The notes beneath the pieces are model-generated. The model was not told the origin of the DNA. It was given only the letters and a program-made list of their open reading frames with translations, and made no database searches. Positions 25,740 through 35,200 of a DNA stretch of 64,000 nucleotides are shown in pieces. Each line of letters opens with the position of its first letter. Position 1 is the first letter of the stretch. The stretch is from Bog-950 sp035299425 (GTDB lineage Bacteria > Bacteroidota > Bacteroidia > Chitinophagales > LD1): contig DATGWP010000167.1 of assembly GCA_035299425.1 (NCBI GenBank), positions 1 through 64,000 of the forward strand. Reading direction: 5' to 3'. A program made the position numbers and the translations under genes.

Positions 25740-26657
25740 ATGGCCGCATTTTTCAGTATAATAATGCCTACTTATAACCGGGCAGCCCTCATAAGCCGCG
25801 CTATTAAAAGTGTGCTGGCTCAAACTTACACAGATTGGGAGTTGGTAATAGTAGATGACGGTTCTACTGATAACACAAAAGAAGTTGTGCTTTCATTTAA
25901 CGATAGCCGTATTAAATATATTTTTCAAGATAACGCCGAGCGCAGTGTAGCGCGTAACAATGCAATGGCCCATAGTACCGGCACCTACATTTGTTTTTTG
26001 GATAGCGACGACTACTATCTACCCAACCGACTGAATCGCTTGCACGAGCACATTACCCGGCTTGGGCAACCAGTAGCATTTTACTATACAGGTATAGCAT
26101 ACGAAATTAACGGACAAGTAAGTAACCGCCCCGAGCTAAAAAACACGGGCAACAATATCTTCGATTTTATAGTGCAGGCTATTATAGGTACACCACAAGT
26201 CTGCATTCACCGCGATTTATTAAAACATAACAAATTTAACCCGGCTTTTCATATCGGGGAAGATATGGAATTGTGGCTGCGCATAGCGCCCACGGCACCA
26301 CCAAAATATTTGGATGATCAGTTTACAGTTGTAGCTGTTGAGCATGAAGACAGGTCGGTAAATGTAAAACGCTACAATAGCTTTCCTCACCAGTTGCGGA
26401 TGCTTACTACAGTTTTTGCCAATAACCATTCAGGGCAAAAAATTTCGGCCCAGATTAAAAGCAAGTTGCTAAGCAATTGCTACTTCGGTATAGCAAAATA
26501 CCACATTTATGCCGGGAATAAGGGAAGTGCCCTGGTAAACCTTACAAAATCTATAATCACGGATCTTTCTCATTACCAAACCAAGTACCGACTTAACATG
26601 TTGCTACGCTTATTGCTGCCGGGTGGCTTACAAAAGGCCACTATGTTACTTGAATAA
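25740..26657 (+). CDS. GT2-family glycosyltransferase
   Basis: 305 residues. FSIIMPTYNRAALISRAIKSVL, ELVIVDDGSTDNTKEVV, and GTYICFLDSDDYYLPNRL with the DSDD metal motif define a GT2 enzyme. It is the fourth GT2 gene between 20.7 and 26.7 kb, and its start and DDGSTDNT block resemble those of the preceding gene, suggesting local amplification or repeated recruitment. Specificity unknown. Confidence 0.9.
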   Translation: MAAFFSIIMPTYNRAALISRAIKSVLAQTYTDWELVIVDDGSTDNTKEVVLSFNDSRIKYIFQDNAERSVARNNAMAHSTGTYICFLDSDDYYLPNRLNRLHEHITRLGQPVAFYYTGIAYEINGQVSNRPELKNTGNNIFDFIVQAIIGTPQVCIHRDLLKHNKFNPAFHIGEDMELWLRIAPTAPPKYLDDQFTVVAVEHEDRSVNVKRYNSFPHQLRMLTTVFANNHSGQKISAQIKSKLLSNCYFGIAKYHIYAGNKGSALVNLTKSIITDLSHYQTKYRLNMLLRLLLPGGLQKATMLLE

Positions 26658-26729
26658 ACTATCTATTTAACCAAGTGCTTGGCGATAAGCGCCACAAATT
26701 TACTTTTGCTGCACGCTCAGGGGCCTGTT

Positions 26730-27884
26730 ATGAAAAGGAAAAGCATTTTTATTGTCAGTACAGAATTTTTGCCTGGGCCTGGCGGCATTGGGTCGCACGC
26801 TTACCAGGTAGCTAAAGAACTACATAAGTTGGGTTGGCAGGTAATTGTTTTTAGCGAGCAGGGTAATTGCGGCGATGAAGAGATTGAAGAATTCAACCGT
26901 CAATCGCCTTTTAAGGTATTCAGGCTATTTCCCACCCCAAGTATGGTTTTGCTGATAATGAAGCTACTGAAATTGGTATGGGCATCTATTACACAAAGGC
27001 CCGGCGTAATACTTGGTACCGGTAAACATGGTGCATGGTTTGCCGCGCTTACAGGCAAGTTAACCTTTACTCCAACTGCACTTATAGGTCACGGCACCGA
27101 GTTTATTGTTACTATGAGCGACCGCTCGAAAAAAATAAATGATTGGGTATTTAATAGCGCAGGTGCAATTGTATATGTATCTAACTATACTAAACAAATT
27201 GCAGAGCAGGCCGGGGTATATAATAAAAATGCCCATGTGCTGCACAATGGCGGTGATGATGCACTGTTTTACCCGGTACCTGCTGAGCAAACGCTGGCAT
27301 TCAAAAAAGCGAAAGGGATAGATGGGCAGAAGATTATACTAACCGTAGGTAACGTGCAACCCCGCAAAGGCCACGAGTTTGTGATAAGAGCGATGCCTGA
27401 CATATTAAAAGCCATACCGGACGCGCATTATTACTGTGTAGGGCCGCCAACTATTAAACCCTATCTGGAGGGCGTAGCTAAAGAGATGAACGTATCGCAG
27501 GCGGTGCATTTTCCCGGCCGTGTGCTGGAGGGCGAGCTTTTGCAATGGATGAATGCCTGCGATGTATTTGCATTAACAAGTGTAGCTACCGACTATGGCG
27601 ATATAGAAGGATTTGGTATTGTAATTATTGAGGCCGCTCTTTGCAAAAAACCTGCAGTGGTTACCAGCGAATCGGGGCCGGGTGAGGCTATTTCAGAAGG
27701 AGTAACCGGGCTGGGGGTGAAAGAAAAAGACAGCAAAGCTATAGCTGAAAAAATAATATCCCTACTGGATAACGATGATCTTAGAAATAACATGGGCGAA
27801 AATGCATACCAAAATGCACTGGCCAACCTTACATGGACCCGGGTGGTAAAAAAATACGATGAAGTGTTGAGTGCCTTGTTATAA
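26730..27884 (+). CDS. GT4-family glycosyltransferase (PimB-like)
   Basis: About 384 residues from ATG 26730. A TTG at 26679 would add 17 residues and is less likely. IFIVSTEFLPGPGGIGSHAYQVAKEL is the N-terminal GT4 start, ALIGHGTEFI and VYVSNYTK follow, ILTVGNVQPRKGHEFVI marks the C-terminal domain, and EGFGIVIIEAALCKKPAV is the E-x7-E donor motif. The best match among known subgroups is PimB/WcaL-like mannosyltransferases, but donor identity is inference. Its TAA abuts the stop codon of the next, convergent gene. Confidence 0.9.
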   Translation: MKRKSIFIVSTEFLPGPGGIGSHAYQVAKELHKLGWQVIVFSEQGNCGDEEIEEFNRQSPFKVFRLFPTPSMVLLIMKLLKLVWASITQRPGVILGTGKHGAWFAALTGKLTFTPTALIGHGTEFIVTMSDRSKKINDWVFNSAGAIVYVSNYTKQIAEQAGVYNKNAHVLHNGGDDALFYPVPAEQTLAFKKAKGIDGQKIILTVGNVQPRKGHEFVIRAMPDILKAIPDAHYYCVGPPTIKPYLEGVAKEMNVSQAVHFPGRVLEGELLQWMNACDVFALTSVATDYGDIEGFGIVIIEAALCKKPAVVTSESGPGEAISEGVTGLGVKEKDSKAIAEKIISLLDNDDLRNNMGENAYQNALANLTWTRVVKKYDEVLSALL

Positions 27885-29165
27885 CTATCCCACTAAAGCC
27901 ATCACATCATTTACAAAATTTTGATTATTAACCTGAGCGTTGTACTTAGCATTCCAGGTACAGAAAGCATTTTTACGCAGCACGTTCTTTTGAGCCACCG
28001 GTAAGGCATTAAATTTCTCGATGGCTATTTTAACCTCGGCGCTATCGGGGTATGGTGATAATAAAAATCCATTTACACCGTGCTCTACAATCTCTGCCAC
28101 GCCGCCCACATTTGTGCCTATTAGCGGCACGCTATAACTCATAGCCTCCATCATAGAAACAGGAATCCCTTCTGTTTCACTCACGTTTAAATGCAAATCG
28201 AACGGCCTTTCTGCATACAAGTTAAATAAATCTTCCTTGCTTGTTTTGCCGGTAAAGCGGTAAGAAATATTGCTTTTACCACCAAGCTTATTGGCCGCAT
28301 ACTTCTGTACTTCTATAAAATCAGCTTCGTTGTGATTGCTGTGTCCTACATGAACCCACTCTATTTTTGCATCACCCATCAGGGCAAGGGTATCTACTAT
28401 AAGGTCAATTCTCTTTAGCTTTTGTATATAGCCCACACTTATTATCCGCAGCGTTTCGTCGGTACGTTGCTCAATAAAATTTGTGGGCGATTCTATGCCA
28501 ATTCGGCTGATAGCTGTTTTCTGCATTTTATCTGTATCAAAATGGTGAGCCCTGGCAAAATAGTCGCGTGCATTCGCAGATATAAAATAGATTTTATCCA
28601 TCTGGCTGAAAATAAACTGACGGAAAGGATGATACTTAACAGGGCTACGGTCAAAATACACATCTAAAGAATGGGCCCGCGTTATAGTTTTCACTTGAGA
28701 GTGTTGTTGTTTCAGCAGGGCAGATGCAAAACTGCTTTCTATCATCCAGTAAGAATAAATCAGAAGATTATTCGTATCAATATTTTGCTCAAGTATTACC
28801 TGTTGCAAAAAACGCTTTGTTGTTATTGAGCGGGAGTAAAAAGCTAAAACCTCTTTTAACAGCCCGAAAGAGATCTTTTGTTTGTAAACAAAAAATAATC
28901 TAAAAATCTCCTGGCAGAACATTGGCTTAAAAACCAATAGCAACAAACTTACGAACGAACTACGTTTCTCAAAAGGAGTGAACCGGTAAACTACAGCATT
29001 AGGCGGCGTAGGCCTTCTTTCCTCTGAAAAGGTGTTATTGGTTATAACAATAACCTTTTCGAAGCTTTGGGACAGCAGGTCAATTTCTTTATCCAGGTAG
29101 CTATCTGATATATGAAAGGGATAGTGCAGTGAGAAAAAAATGATAGATTTGCCCTTGCTATTCAT
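27885..29165 (-). CDS. GT4-family glycosyltransferase, paralogue of the 29763-31046 gene
   Basis: 426 residues. Start FFSLHYPFHISDSYLDKEIDLL; middle block SYWMIESSFASALL, then TRAHSLDVYFDRSPVKYHPFRQFIF; donor domain with ISVGYIQKLKRIDLIVD, FDLHLNVSETEGIPVSMMEAMSYSVPLIGTNVGG, containing the E-x7-E motif (EGIPVSMME). The THSLD/YFDR/YHPFR block is shared closely with the second minus-strand GT4, so the two are paralogues. It runs against the rest of the locus, and its stop meets the upstream convergent stop base to base. Specificity unknown. Confidence 0.9.
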   Translation of the reverse strand: MNSKGKSIIFFSLHYPFHISDSYLDKEIDLLSQSFEKVIVITNNTFSEERRPTPPNAVVYRFTPFEKRSSFVSLLLLVFKPMFCQEIFRLFFVYKQKISFGLLKEVLAFYSRSITTKRFLQQVILEQNIDTNNLLIYSYWMIESSFASALLKQQHSQVKTITRAHSLDVYFDRSPVKYHPFRQFIFSQMDKIYFISANARDYFARAHHFDTDKMQKTAISRIGIESPTNFIEQRTDETLRIISVGYIQKLKRIDLIVDTLALMGDAKIEWVHVGHSNHNEADFIEVQKYAANKLGGKSNISYRFTGKTSKEDLFNLYAERPFDLHLNVSETEGIPVSMMEAMSYSVPLIGTNVGGVAEIVEHGVNGFLLSPYPDSAEVKIAIEKFNALPVAQKNVLRKNAFCTWNAKYNAQVNNQNFVNDVMALVG

Positions 29166-29176
29166 ACTCAGCTAAT

Positions 29177-29773
29177 ATGAAATTAATCAACAGAATAAAA
29201 AACAAAATTAAGTACGAGTTTTTGCGTATGATAAAGCCGGAGATTATCTCTTACCCTGGCAGTGATGCGGATGACCCCCTTAAAAAAAAGCGTTTCAGCA
29301 ATTTCAGCCACATTTCTAAACCAGAAAATGTAAGCATTGGCGATAGTGTTTTTATAGGTCACTACAACTATATAGATGGGTTTGAAAAAATTGAGATTGG
29401 CGAACGCTGCCAGATTACAAATTTCATAAGTATACTTACGCACTCTTCACATAATTCTATCCGTCTGTATGGCCCTAAGTATGTTGCCAATTGGGGAACT
29501 AAGATGAAAGGCCTGCAATATGGCGAAGTAAAAATCGGGGCTTATACATTTATTGGGTCGCACTGCATTATCCTTCCCGGCACCGTATTGGGTAAAGGTT
29601 GCCTGGTAAGTGCCTATAGCCTGGTAAAAGGCCAGTTTCCTGATTACTCTGTTTTAAGGGGCATACCTGCTGTGGTAGTAGGCGACACGCGTAAGATGGA
29701 TGAAAAATTACTGGCCGAATTTCCTGAACTAGAAGAGATGTATTATCATAAAAATCTAACAACTAAAGGGTAA
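29177..29773 (+). CDS. Left-handed beta-helix (hexapeptide) acyltransferase
   Basis: 198 residues. Imperfect hexapeptide repeats run from about residue 50: VSIGDSVFIGHYNYIDGFEKIEIGERCQIT, then later GEVKIGAYTFIGSHCIILPGTVLGKGCLVSAYSLV. The pattern is that of maltose/galactoside/NodL-type O-acetyltransferases, though the central insert with LTHSSHNSI replaces the usual HxxD/H motif area. It is divergent from the minus-strand GT4 (12-nt gap between starts) and overlaps the second GT4 by 11 nt at the 3' end. Likely O-acetylates a sugar in the glycan. Confidence 0.85.
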   Translation: MKLINRIKNKIKYEFLRMIKPEIISYPGSDADDPLKKKRFSNFSHISKPENVSIGDSVFIGHYNYIDGFEKIEIGERCQITNFISILTHSSHNSIRLYGPKYVANWGTKMKGLQYGEVKIGAYTFIGSHCIILPGTVLGKGCLVSAYSLVKGQFPDYSVLRGIPAVVVGDTRKMDEKLLAEFPELEEMYYHKNLTTKG

Positions 29774-31046
29774 GCATCTTCTCAATTAGCGCAGCGCTGT
29801 TTCTATCTGCATCAAATTTTTCCTGCCAGGTTTTACGTGCCTGTTTAACCAGTTCTTCTTTACGTGCTAAGGGTAAATTGTACCAAGCGCGTATACTATC
29901 TGCTACCTGTTGTTCATTTATATCAACAGGTAGTAAAAACCCGTTTTCAGCATCTTGTATTATTTCGGGCACACCACCTACACTTGTGCCTATCACAGGC
30001 ACCCCAAATGACAAAGCCTCCATCATTGAAACCGGAGTTCCTTCAGTAGTGCTTAAATTTATCAGCAAATTTATTTTGCGCTCAGGATAAAGTTCAAACA
30101 ATTCCTCGCGGGTAACCCGGCCCAAAAATTCATAGCTAAGATTTTTTTTATGGCCCAGGTATTCTTCTGCCAGCGCTTTTAATGCAGGAAAACGCCCTGT
30201 GCCATAATCATCGCCCACGTGTATCCATTCAATTTCTATATCGTTTATCAGTGCCAGTGCTTTTATGAGTAGGTCTATCCTCTTTAGAGGTTGTATCCAG
30301 GCATTACTAAGAACTACAACGCGGTTAAAATTCTGCTTATAAGGTTTTAATGCGCATTGCGAGCCTATGCGGTTTACTATGCCCTTTTGCTGAAATGGTT
30401 TGCTGATATGATGTTGCGAAAAAAAGTACTGTCGCCCTTGCTCAGAAATGAAAGCAAACAAATCGCTCTTTAAGTAAACATAGCGCCGAAAGGGATGGTA
30501 GTGTTCGGGAACCCTATCAAAATACAGATCCAGGCTATGTGTCCGCACTACAGTTTTTAAAGGGTATTTTTTTTTTATCAATGTTGATGCGAGAGCATAT
30601 TCAAAATTCCAGTAAGAATATACCCAAACATCGTGCGTAGTAAAATCCACAGAGCTTAAAAGCTTATCAAGAAACTTTTCCACTTTTACAGCCTTTGCAG
30701 CATAAGCTGCAATGGCTTTTAGCAAATCCAAGTTTAATGAGCGGCCATATACACTTTTGAGCGCCTTTATTTCATTGCGAAAGAAACTGCGTGCCATAAC
30801 CAGAGGCAACAACAGTTTATCTAAGGTTGATATATCTAACCGGAGATTATGCACCATCACATTATTGGCTACTTCTACCTGCCCATTATGATCGGTACTC
30901 ATTGAAATCACGATTACGGAATCAAAATTACGGCTAAGCTCTTCCACCTCACTTAACAAATAGGCATCATATAACACCTTGTTATGTGTTTTAGGATAAA
31001 ATAATGTAAAAAAGAATGCTATTCTTTTTTTGCTATGTTTGTCCAT
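29763..31046 (-). CDS. GT4-family glycosyltransferase, paralogue of the 27885-29165 gene
   Basis: About 427 residues from ATG at 31046; a GTG at 31052 would add two residues. YSYWNFEYALASTLIKKKY, TVVRTHSLDLYFDRVPEHYHPFRRYVY, LSNAWIQPLKRIDLLI, and LINLSTTEGTPVSMMEALSFGVPVIGTSVGG with the EGTPVSMME donor motif. The shared blocks show descent from the same ancestor as the other minus-strand GT4. Its start region lies 18 nt from the divergent methyltransferase start at 31065, so the promoters must overlap. Specificity unknown. Confidence 0.9.
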   Translation of the reverse strand: MDKHSKKRIAFFFTLFYPKTHNKVLYDAYLLSEVEELSRNFDSVIVISMSTDHNGQVEVANNVMVHNLRLDISTLDKLLLPLVMARSFFRNEIKALKSVYGRSLNLDLLKAIAAYAAKAVKVEKFLDKLLSSVDFTTHDVWVYSYWNFEYALASTLIKKKYPLKTVVRTHSLDLYFDRVPEHYHPFRRYVYLKSDLFAFISEQGRQYFFSQHHISKPFQQKGIVNRIGSQCALKPYKQNFNRVVVLSNAWIQPLKRIDLLIKALALINDIEIEWIHVGDDYGTGRFPALKALAEEYLGHKKNLSYEFLGRVTREELFELYPERKINLLINLSTTEGTPVSMMEALSFGVPVIGTSVGGVPEIIQDAENGFLLPVDINEQQVADSIRAWYNLPLARKEELVKQARKTWQEKFDADRNSAALIEKMLTL

Positions 31047-31064
31047 ACCCACGCAATATATAAA

Positions 31065-31877
31065 ATGACTGTATTTGTTAGAAAACTCGTAAACAAAATA
31101 GCTTCTGTGCTATTAAATAATCCGGCCACTAACTGGATTTTGATTGCCACCGGCTACGACTATTTACCCAAGGTTGTATTGCAAAAAAACAATTATCAAA
31201 CACGAAAATACCTGGATGCGCTAACCCCGCATGAAAATGTGGGCTACTCGCTTAGGCCCGAAATACAGAAGCTTGTAAATGGTGCCCAGAGTAAATTAAA
31301 AAAATTTGCAAATGAGCACCTACTGCCGGGCCAGGCAATTTTAGATATAGGTTGCGGTGCGGGGTTATATTTAAAAGAATTTAATGATGCACCCTTTGAA
31401 CTGTATGGTATAGATTTAAATGAAGCTTTTTTAGCTCAGGCAAAAGCAGTGGCGCCCAAAGCCCACTTGGTTAACGCAAACTATATAACCGGCTTTAATG
31501 CACCCCGCAAGTTTGACTTAATATGCAGTTTTAGCGTAACTATGTATATAGAGCCTTCGCGGATGAAGCTTTTTTTTGACAAAATGTATAACGACCTGAA
31601 CCCCGGCGGGTATATATTTATTCAATATAGCCAGGCTATGCTATTTAGCGACCTGTTTTATCCTGAGCTTACTTACATTAAATACTCGCCGCACCGCATA
31701 GATAAACTGGCAGCGCAAAAATTTATTACTGTAAAACACGAGCACTTTTACCATGGGCATAAGGCCAAATGGTACGATGGCAAGCATTATTACTTTCCCG
31801 ATGGCACCAATACACGGTTGGATACCTTGGAAAATAGCTTTCTTTTGGTGCTTCAAAAACCAGGCAATGCGAGTTAG
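31065..31877 (+). CDS. Class I SAM-dependent methyltransferase
   Basis: 270 residues from ATG 31065. An in-frame ATG at 31035 would run into the divergent GT4 coding region. AILDIGCGAGLYLKEF is the SAM motif, LYGIDLNEAFLAQA the acidic strand, and FDLICSFSVTMYIEP the strand 4 block. The N-terminal 70 residues are helical. It overlaps the FemAB-like gene by 11 nt, so both are probably co-translated. Acceptor unknown. Confidence 0.82.
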   Translation: MTVFVRKLVNKIASVLLNNPATNWILIATGYDYLPKVVLQKNNYQTRKYLDALTPHENVGYSLRPEIQKLVNGAQSKLKKFANEHLLPGQAILDIGCGAGLYLKEFNDAPFELYGIDLNEAFLAQAKAVAPKAHLVNANYITGFNAPRKFDLICSFSVTMYIEPSRMKLFFDKMYNDLNPGGYIFIQYSQAMLFSDLFYPELTYIKYSPHRIDKLAAQKFITVKHEHFYHGHKAKWYDGKHYYFPDGTNTRLDTLENSFLLVLQKPGNAS

Positions 31878-32862
31878 TATTTTACAAGAAGAATTATCAA
31901 AAGAGGCTCTTCGAAAATTACCTTTCCCCTTTTGTAAAGAATATGCTGATTTTGAGAAAGGAAGAGGATTTAGCTACTACATTCTTTCTGACGAAAAGAA
32001 AGAAATATTTATACCATTAAAAGTTTCGAAAAGACAAATTTTTTATGTCGCCATATTTACCCATGCACCGGTTAAAATTAATGATGATTTAAGCCCTGTA
32101 GAGGAAAAAGAATTTATATCTGCAGCTGCTGATTTATGCGCCAAGCAGCTTAAATGCATCCGTATAGAACCGGGCTCTACCATATCGGCCTATCATGCTT
32201 TTCCTGACAATGCTACAGCCGTAGAACTAGGCATTTTCAGCATCAATTTGCTGCGTACAGAAGAAGAAATATTTGCCGATTTTAATCCCAAATACCGCAC
32301 ACAAATACGTAAAGCAGAAAGCCAGGGAATAGATGTACGATACGGCAGGAATGAAATTGGCGCCTTTTACGAGTGCTATGCCCATACGCATGACAGACAA
32401 GGCGCAGCCCATGAAAATCTCGCTTTTTTTGAGGATATGTATGATGCCTTGGGCGAGGATAAGACTATTTGCTGTACCGCTTATGCAAATGGCATGCTGG
32501 AATCAGGGACATTTATTGTATTTAACGATTATGCCGGATACTATATGTATGCGGGATCGGCAGAAAAAACGCTAATGAAGGGTAGTACCCGCAAAATATT
32601 ATGGGAGTGCATGAAAGTGATGAAACAACGGGGAAGTGCAAAATTTGTATTAGGCGGTGCACGCTATAAAAATGTAGAAGGCACTAAATTTGAGCAGATA
32701 CAGGATTTTAAGCGTCGGTTTGGAGCAGAAATTAAAGATGGTTATATCTGGAAAAAAGATTTGAACCCAGCTATGTGCAAGCTATATGATTTCTTATTTT
32801 GGCTCAGATGTCGGTTAAGGGGAAATGAGGTACCAAAGGATATTGTTGACAGTCAATTGTAA
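31867..32862 (+). CDS. FemAB/GNAT-like acyltransferase
   Basis: About 331 residues from ATG 31867. The frame is open from 31753, but those codons overlap the methyltransferase gene, and family similarity starts after 31867. FNPKYRTQIRKAESQGIDVRYG matches the RxxIRKAxxxGxxV block of FemAB/BioF2-like (Acetyltransf_6) proteins, and the second GNAT-like half has GYYMYAGSAEKTLMKGSTRKILWECMKVMKQRG. In exopolysaccharide clusters such proteins are thought to acylate sugars or transfer amino acids. Substrate unknown. Confidence 0.72.
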   Translation: MRVSILQEELSKEALRKLPFPFCKEYADFEKGRGFSYYILSDEKKEIFIPLKVSKRQIFYVAIFTHAPVKINDDLSPVEEKEFISAAADLCAKQLKCIRIEPGSTISAYHAFPDNATAVELGIFSINLLRTEEEIFADFNPKYRTQIRKAESQGIDVRYGRNEIGAFYECYAHTHDRQGAAHENLAFFEDMYDALGEDKTICCTAYANGMLESGTFIVFNDYAGYYMYAGSAEKTLMKGSTRKILWECMKVMKQRGSAKFVLGGARYKNVEGTKFEQIQDFKRRFGAEIKDGYIWKKDLNPAMCKLYDFLFWLRCRLRGNEVPKDIVDSQL

Positions 32863-32864
32863 TT

Positions 32865-33902
32865 GTGAAGAAAACTCTGCTGCTCACATTTGATTATGAG
32901 CTATACCTGGGCGCCAATAGTGGCTCTGCCCAAAACTGTTCGATACTGCCTACCAATAAAATATTAGATATTTTGGGCAAGTATAAATGCACCGGTGTGT
33001 TTTTTATAGATAGCCTGTACCTGGTGCGGCTTAAAGAGGAAGTAGGCAGACAGCCTGCTGCACAAAAAGATTTTGACAGCGTTTTGGCACAAATACAGCG
33101 CATGGTGCGTGATGGCCATTTGGTTTACAACCACTTACACCCGCACTGGCTGGATGCAAAATACGATGCCATCAGCAACACCTGGAACCTGGCGGATAAA
33201 AGTAAATTTGCCTTAAGCAATCTCAACCCCGCCGAACAGGATTATGTATTTGATAGCAGCATGCAGCTGCTGTATAATATAATTAAACCGGTTAATCCCG
33301 ATTATAAAATAAACGGCTACCGTGCTGGTGGTTTTTTTATTCAGCCATTTGAAATTTTTAAGCGGCAGTTTATAAAGTATGGTATAAAATATGAGTTTAG
33401 TGTGCAGGCCGGCGCAAAATGCTCTGGACCCAACAACAGTTACTCATTTGACTATACATCTACACCGGATAAAAGTTTTTATAATTTTGAAGACAAAGTT
33501 ATACTGGAAAACCCCAACGGGCAATTTGTGCAATTTCCACTGCGCGAGTGCCGGGTAGAGGGTTGGCGCAAAATATATTCGGGGCTCCACTACAGGTTAA
33601 CCTCACGCTATAAATACTACCAGCGCTATGGCGATGGCCTGCCATCGGGCAACCAGATAACTTTTGAAAAAGCCGGCATAAAAAGCCGCTTTAGCCACAC
33701 CGAAGGCTTTAGCATAGAAAGCATGAATTCAGTAAAAATTGATTATTACATGCAGGAACTGGAAAATCACAATCACCTGCACATTATATCGCACCCGAAG
33801 CTGATATCGGATTATACACTTGATGTATTGGATAAGTTTCTGGCCCGCGTCACCAATAAATTTGAAATTATAACCCATCCGGCGTTAATTGCAGGGCAAT
33901 AG
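32865..33902 (+). CDS. Polysaccharide-deacetylase-like (NodB-fold) protein
   Basis: 345 residues from GTG 32865. The start LLLTFDYELYLGA resembles the first NodB motif (TFDD, here TFDYE). GVFFIDSLYL and HLVYNHLHPHWLDA supply the HxxxH-type metal motif, and INGYRAGGFFI the RxxxG motif of carbohydrate esterase family 4-like proteins. A C-terminal HNHLHIISHPKLI block adds another conserved His pair. Predicted role: metal-dependent deacetylation of a polysaccharide or precursor. It has no obvious signal peptide, so it may work in the cytoplasm on lipid-linked units. Confidence 0.72.
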   Translation: MKKTLLLTFDYELYLGANSGSAQNCSILPTNKILDILGKYKCTGVFFIDSLYLVRLKEEVGRQPAAQKDFDSVLAQIQRMVRDGHLVYNHLHPHWLDAKYDAISNTWNLADKSKFALSNLNPAEQDYVFDSSMQLLYNIIKPVNPDYKINGYRAGGFFIQPFEIFKRQFIKYGIKYEFSVQAGAKCSGPNNSYSFDYTSTPDKSFYNFEDKVILENPNGQFVQFPLRECRVEGWRKIYSGLHYRLTSRYKYYQRYGDGLPSGNQITFEKAGIKSRFSHTEGFSIESMNSVKIDYYMQELENHNHLHIISHPKLISDYTLDVLDKFLARVTNKFEIITHPALIAGQ

Positions 33903-33907
33903 CCATT

Positions 33908-35200
33908 ATGCAAAAGGTATTGATAATTGCGTATTTCTTTCCACCGTGTAACCTTACTGCATCGGCCCGGCCGGCCGCATGGGCCAAATACCTCGGCCAG
34001 TTTGGCTACTATCCTATTGTAATTACCCGCAATTGGGATATTGCCATCAATAAGCCATCGGATATTTCGAAAACATCGGGCGAGGCTGAAAAGAAAGTGG
34101 AGAATGAACAAAGTACGGTGTATTACCTGCCTTATAAAGCATCGCTGAAGGACAAAATATACGCTGAGCATGGCGATAATAGATACCGTTTGCTACGCAA
34201 GGCACTTTCGTTTTTAGAGGTATTGTTTCAAAATTTCTTTTTGAGTGTAGTGCCTTTCAGCAATTTTTATGATAAAGCTGTTGAATTGGTTGAAAAAAAT
34301 AAGGACTTAAACCGGGTGGTGATAACCGCTAATCCCTTTGTATCCTTTTTTATAGGCTACCGGTTGAAGACAAAATTTCCGCATATAAAATGGGTGGCTG
34401 ACTACCGCGACGACTGGAGCACCAGCGATATAAATGTGCGCGAAAACAAGTTGGCAGAATTCATATTTAAGCTGGAGAACCGTAGTGAGAAAAAATGGGT
34501 GGGCACGGCAGCTATCATTACCACCATTTCTTCCTTTTATGCGCACAAGATATCGAAGTATGTTGGCGTAAAGGCTACAACCCTTTTGAATGGTTTTACC
34601 GAAGACGATTTAGCCAAAGTAAAAGACACCTCGCAACCCGGCGAGTTAAACATAACCTACAACGGCACCTTATACCCCACACAAAATATTGAGCCTTTTT
34701 TACAAGGGTTTAAAAAAGCCGTAGATACATACGGCAACAGACTTAAATGCAAATTGTATTTTCCAGGGCTGGCTTATTATGCCGAGCAGGCCAACCGCGT
34801 GCGCAGCAATATGCAGGGTTATGAAAATACGCTGGAGATAACCGAGCGCATACCCCGCGCTCAGGTATTTGATATACAAAACCGCTCGCATGCCTTTTTA
34901 ATGGTATCGCACAATGGCATTAAAGGTATACCCAGCAGCAAGTTGTACGAATATTTATGTTTCAGGAAACCTGTAATATTGTGCCCTAATGATGGCGATA
35001 TTGTAGAAGAAACCCTGAACGACACCAACACCGGTATAATTTGTAATACGGCAGAGGATGTGTTTAAGGGTATAAGCCTGCTGGCAGAAGATATTTTGAA
35101 AAACGGCAGGGTTACCGCTGTGGCCAACGACGAACGTGTAATGAGCTATTCGAGAAAAAACCAGGCCAAAGTGCTGGCAGAAATACTAAACGGATTATGA
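33908..35200 (+). CDS. GT4-family glycosyltransferase
   Basis: 430 residues. VLIIAYFFPPCNLTASARPAAWAKYL is the start, VVITANPFVSFFIGYRL and WVADYRDDWS form the typical core (ADYRDxW), and a C-terminal block ITYNGTLYPTQNIEPFLQGF leads to IPSSKLYEYLCFRKPVILCP, the form of donor motif (G.P.KLYEYL) found in this GT4 subgroup. It overlaps the 2-epimerase gene by 4 nt. Specificity unknown. Confidence 0.88.
   Translation: MQKVLIIAYFFPPCNLTASARPAAWAKYLGQFGYYPIVITRNWDIAINKPSDISKTSGEAEKKVENEQSTVYYLPYKASLKDKIYAEHGDNRYRLLRKALSFLEVLFQNFFLSVVPFSNFYDKAVELVEKNKDLNRVVITANPFVSFFIGYRLKTKFPHIKWVADYRDDWSTSDINVRENKLAEFIFKLENRSEKKWVGTAAIITTISSFYAHKISKYVGVKATTLLNGFTEDDLAKVKDTSQPGELNITYNGTLYPTQNIEPFLQGFKKAVDTYGNRLKCKLYFPGLAYYAEQANRVRSNMQGYENTLEITERIPRAQVFDIQNRSHAFLMVSHNGIKGIPSSKLYEYLCFRKPVILCPNDGDIVEETLNDTNTGIICNTAEDVFKGISLLAEDILKNGRVTAVANDERVMSYSRKNQAKVLAEILNGL

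Noticed and set aside
31753..31866. Upstream extension of the FemAB-like gene
   Set aside because: It overlaps the methyltransferase gene fully in another frame and is Trp/Phe-rich without family similarity; the start is set to 31867.
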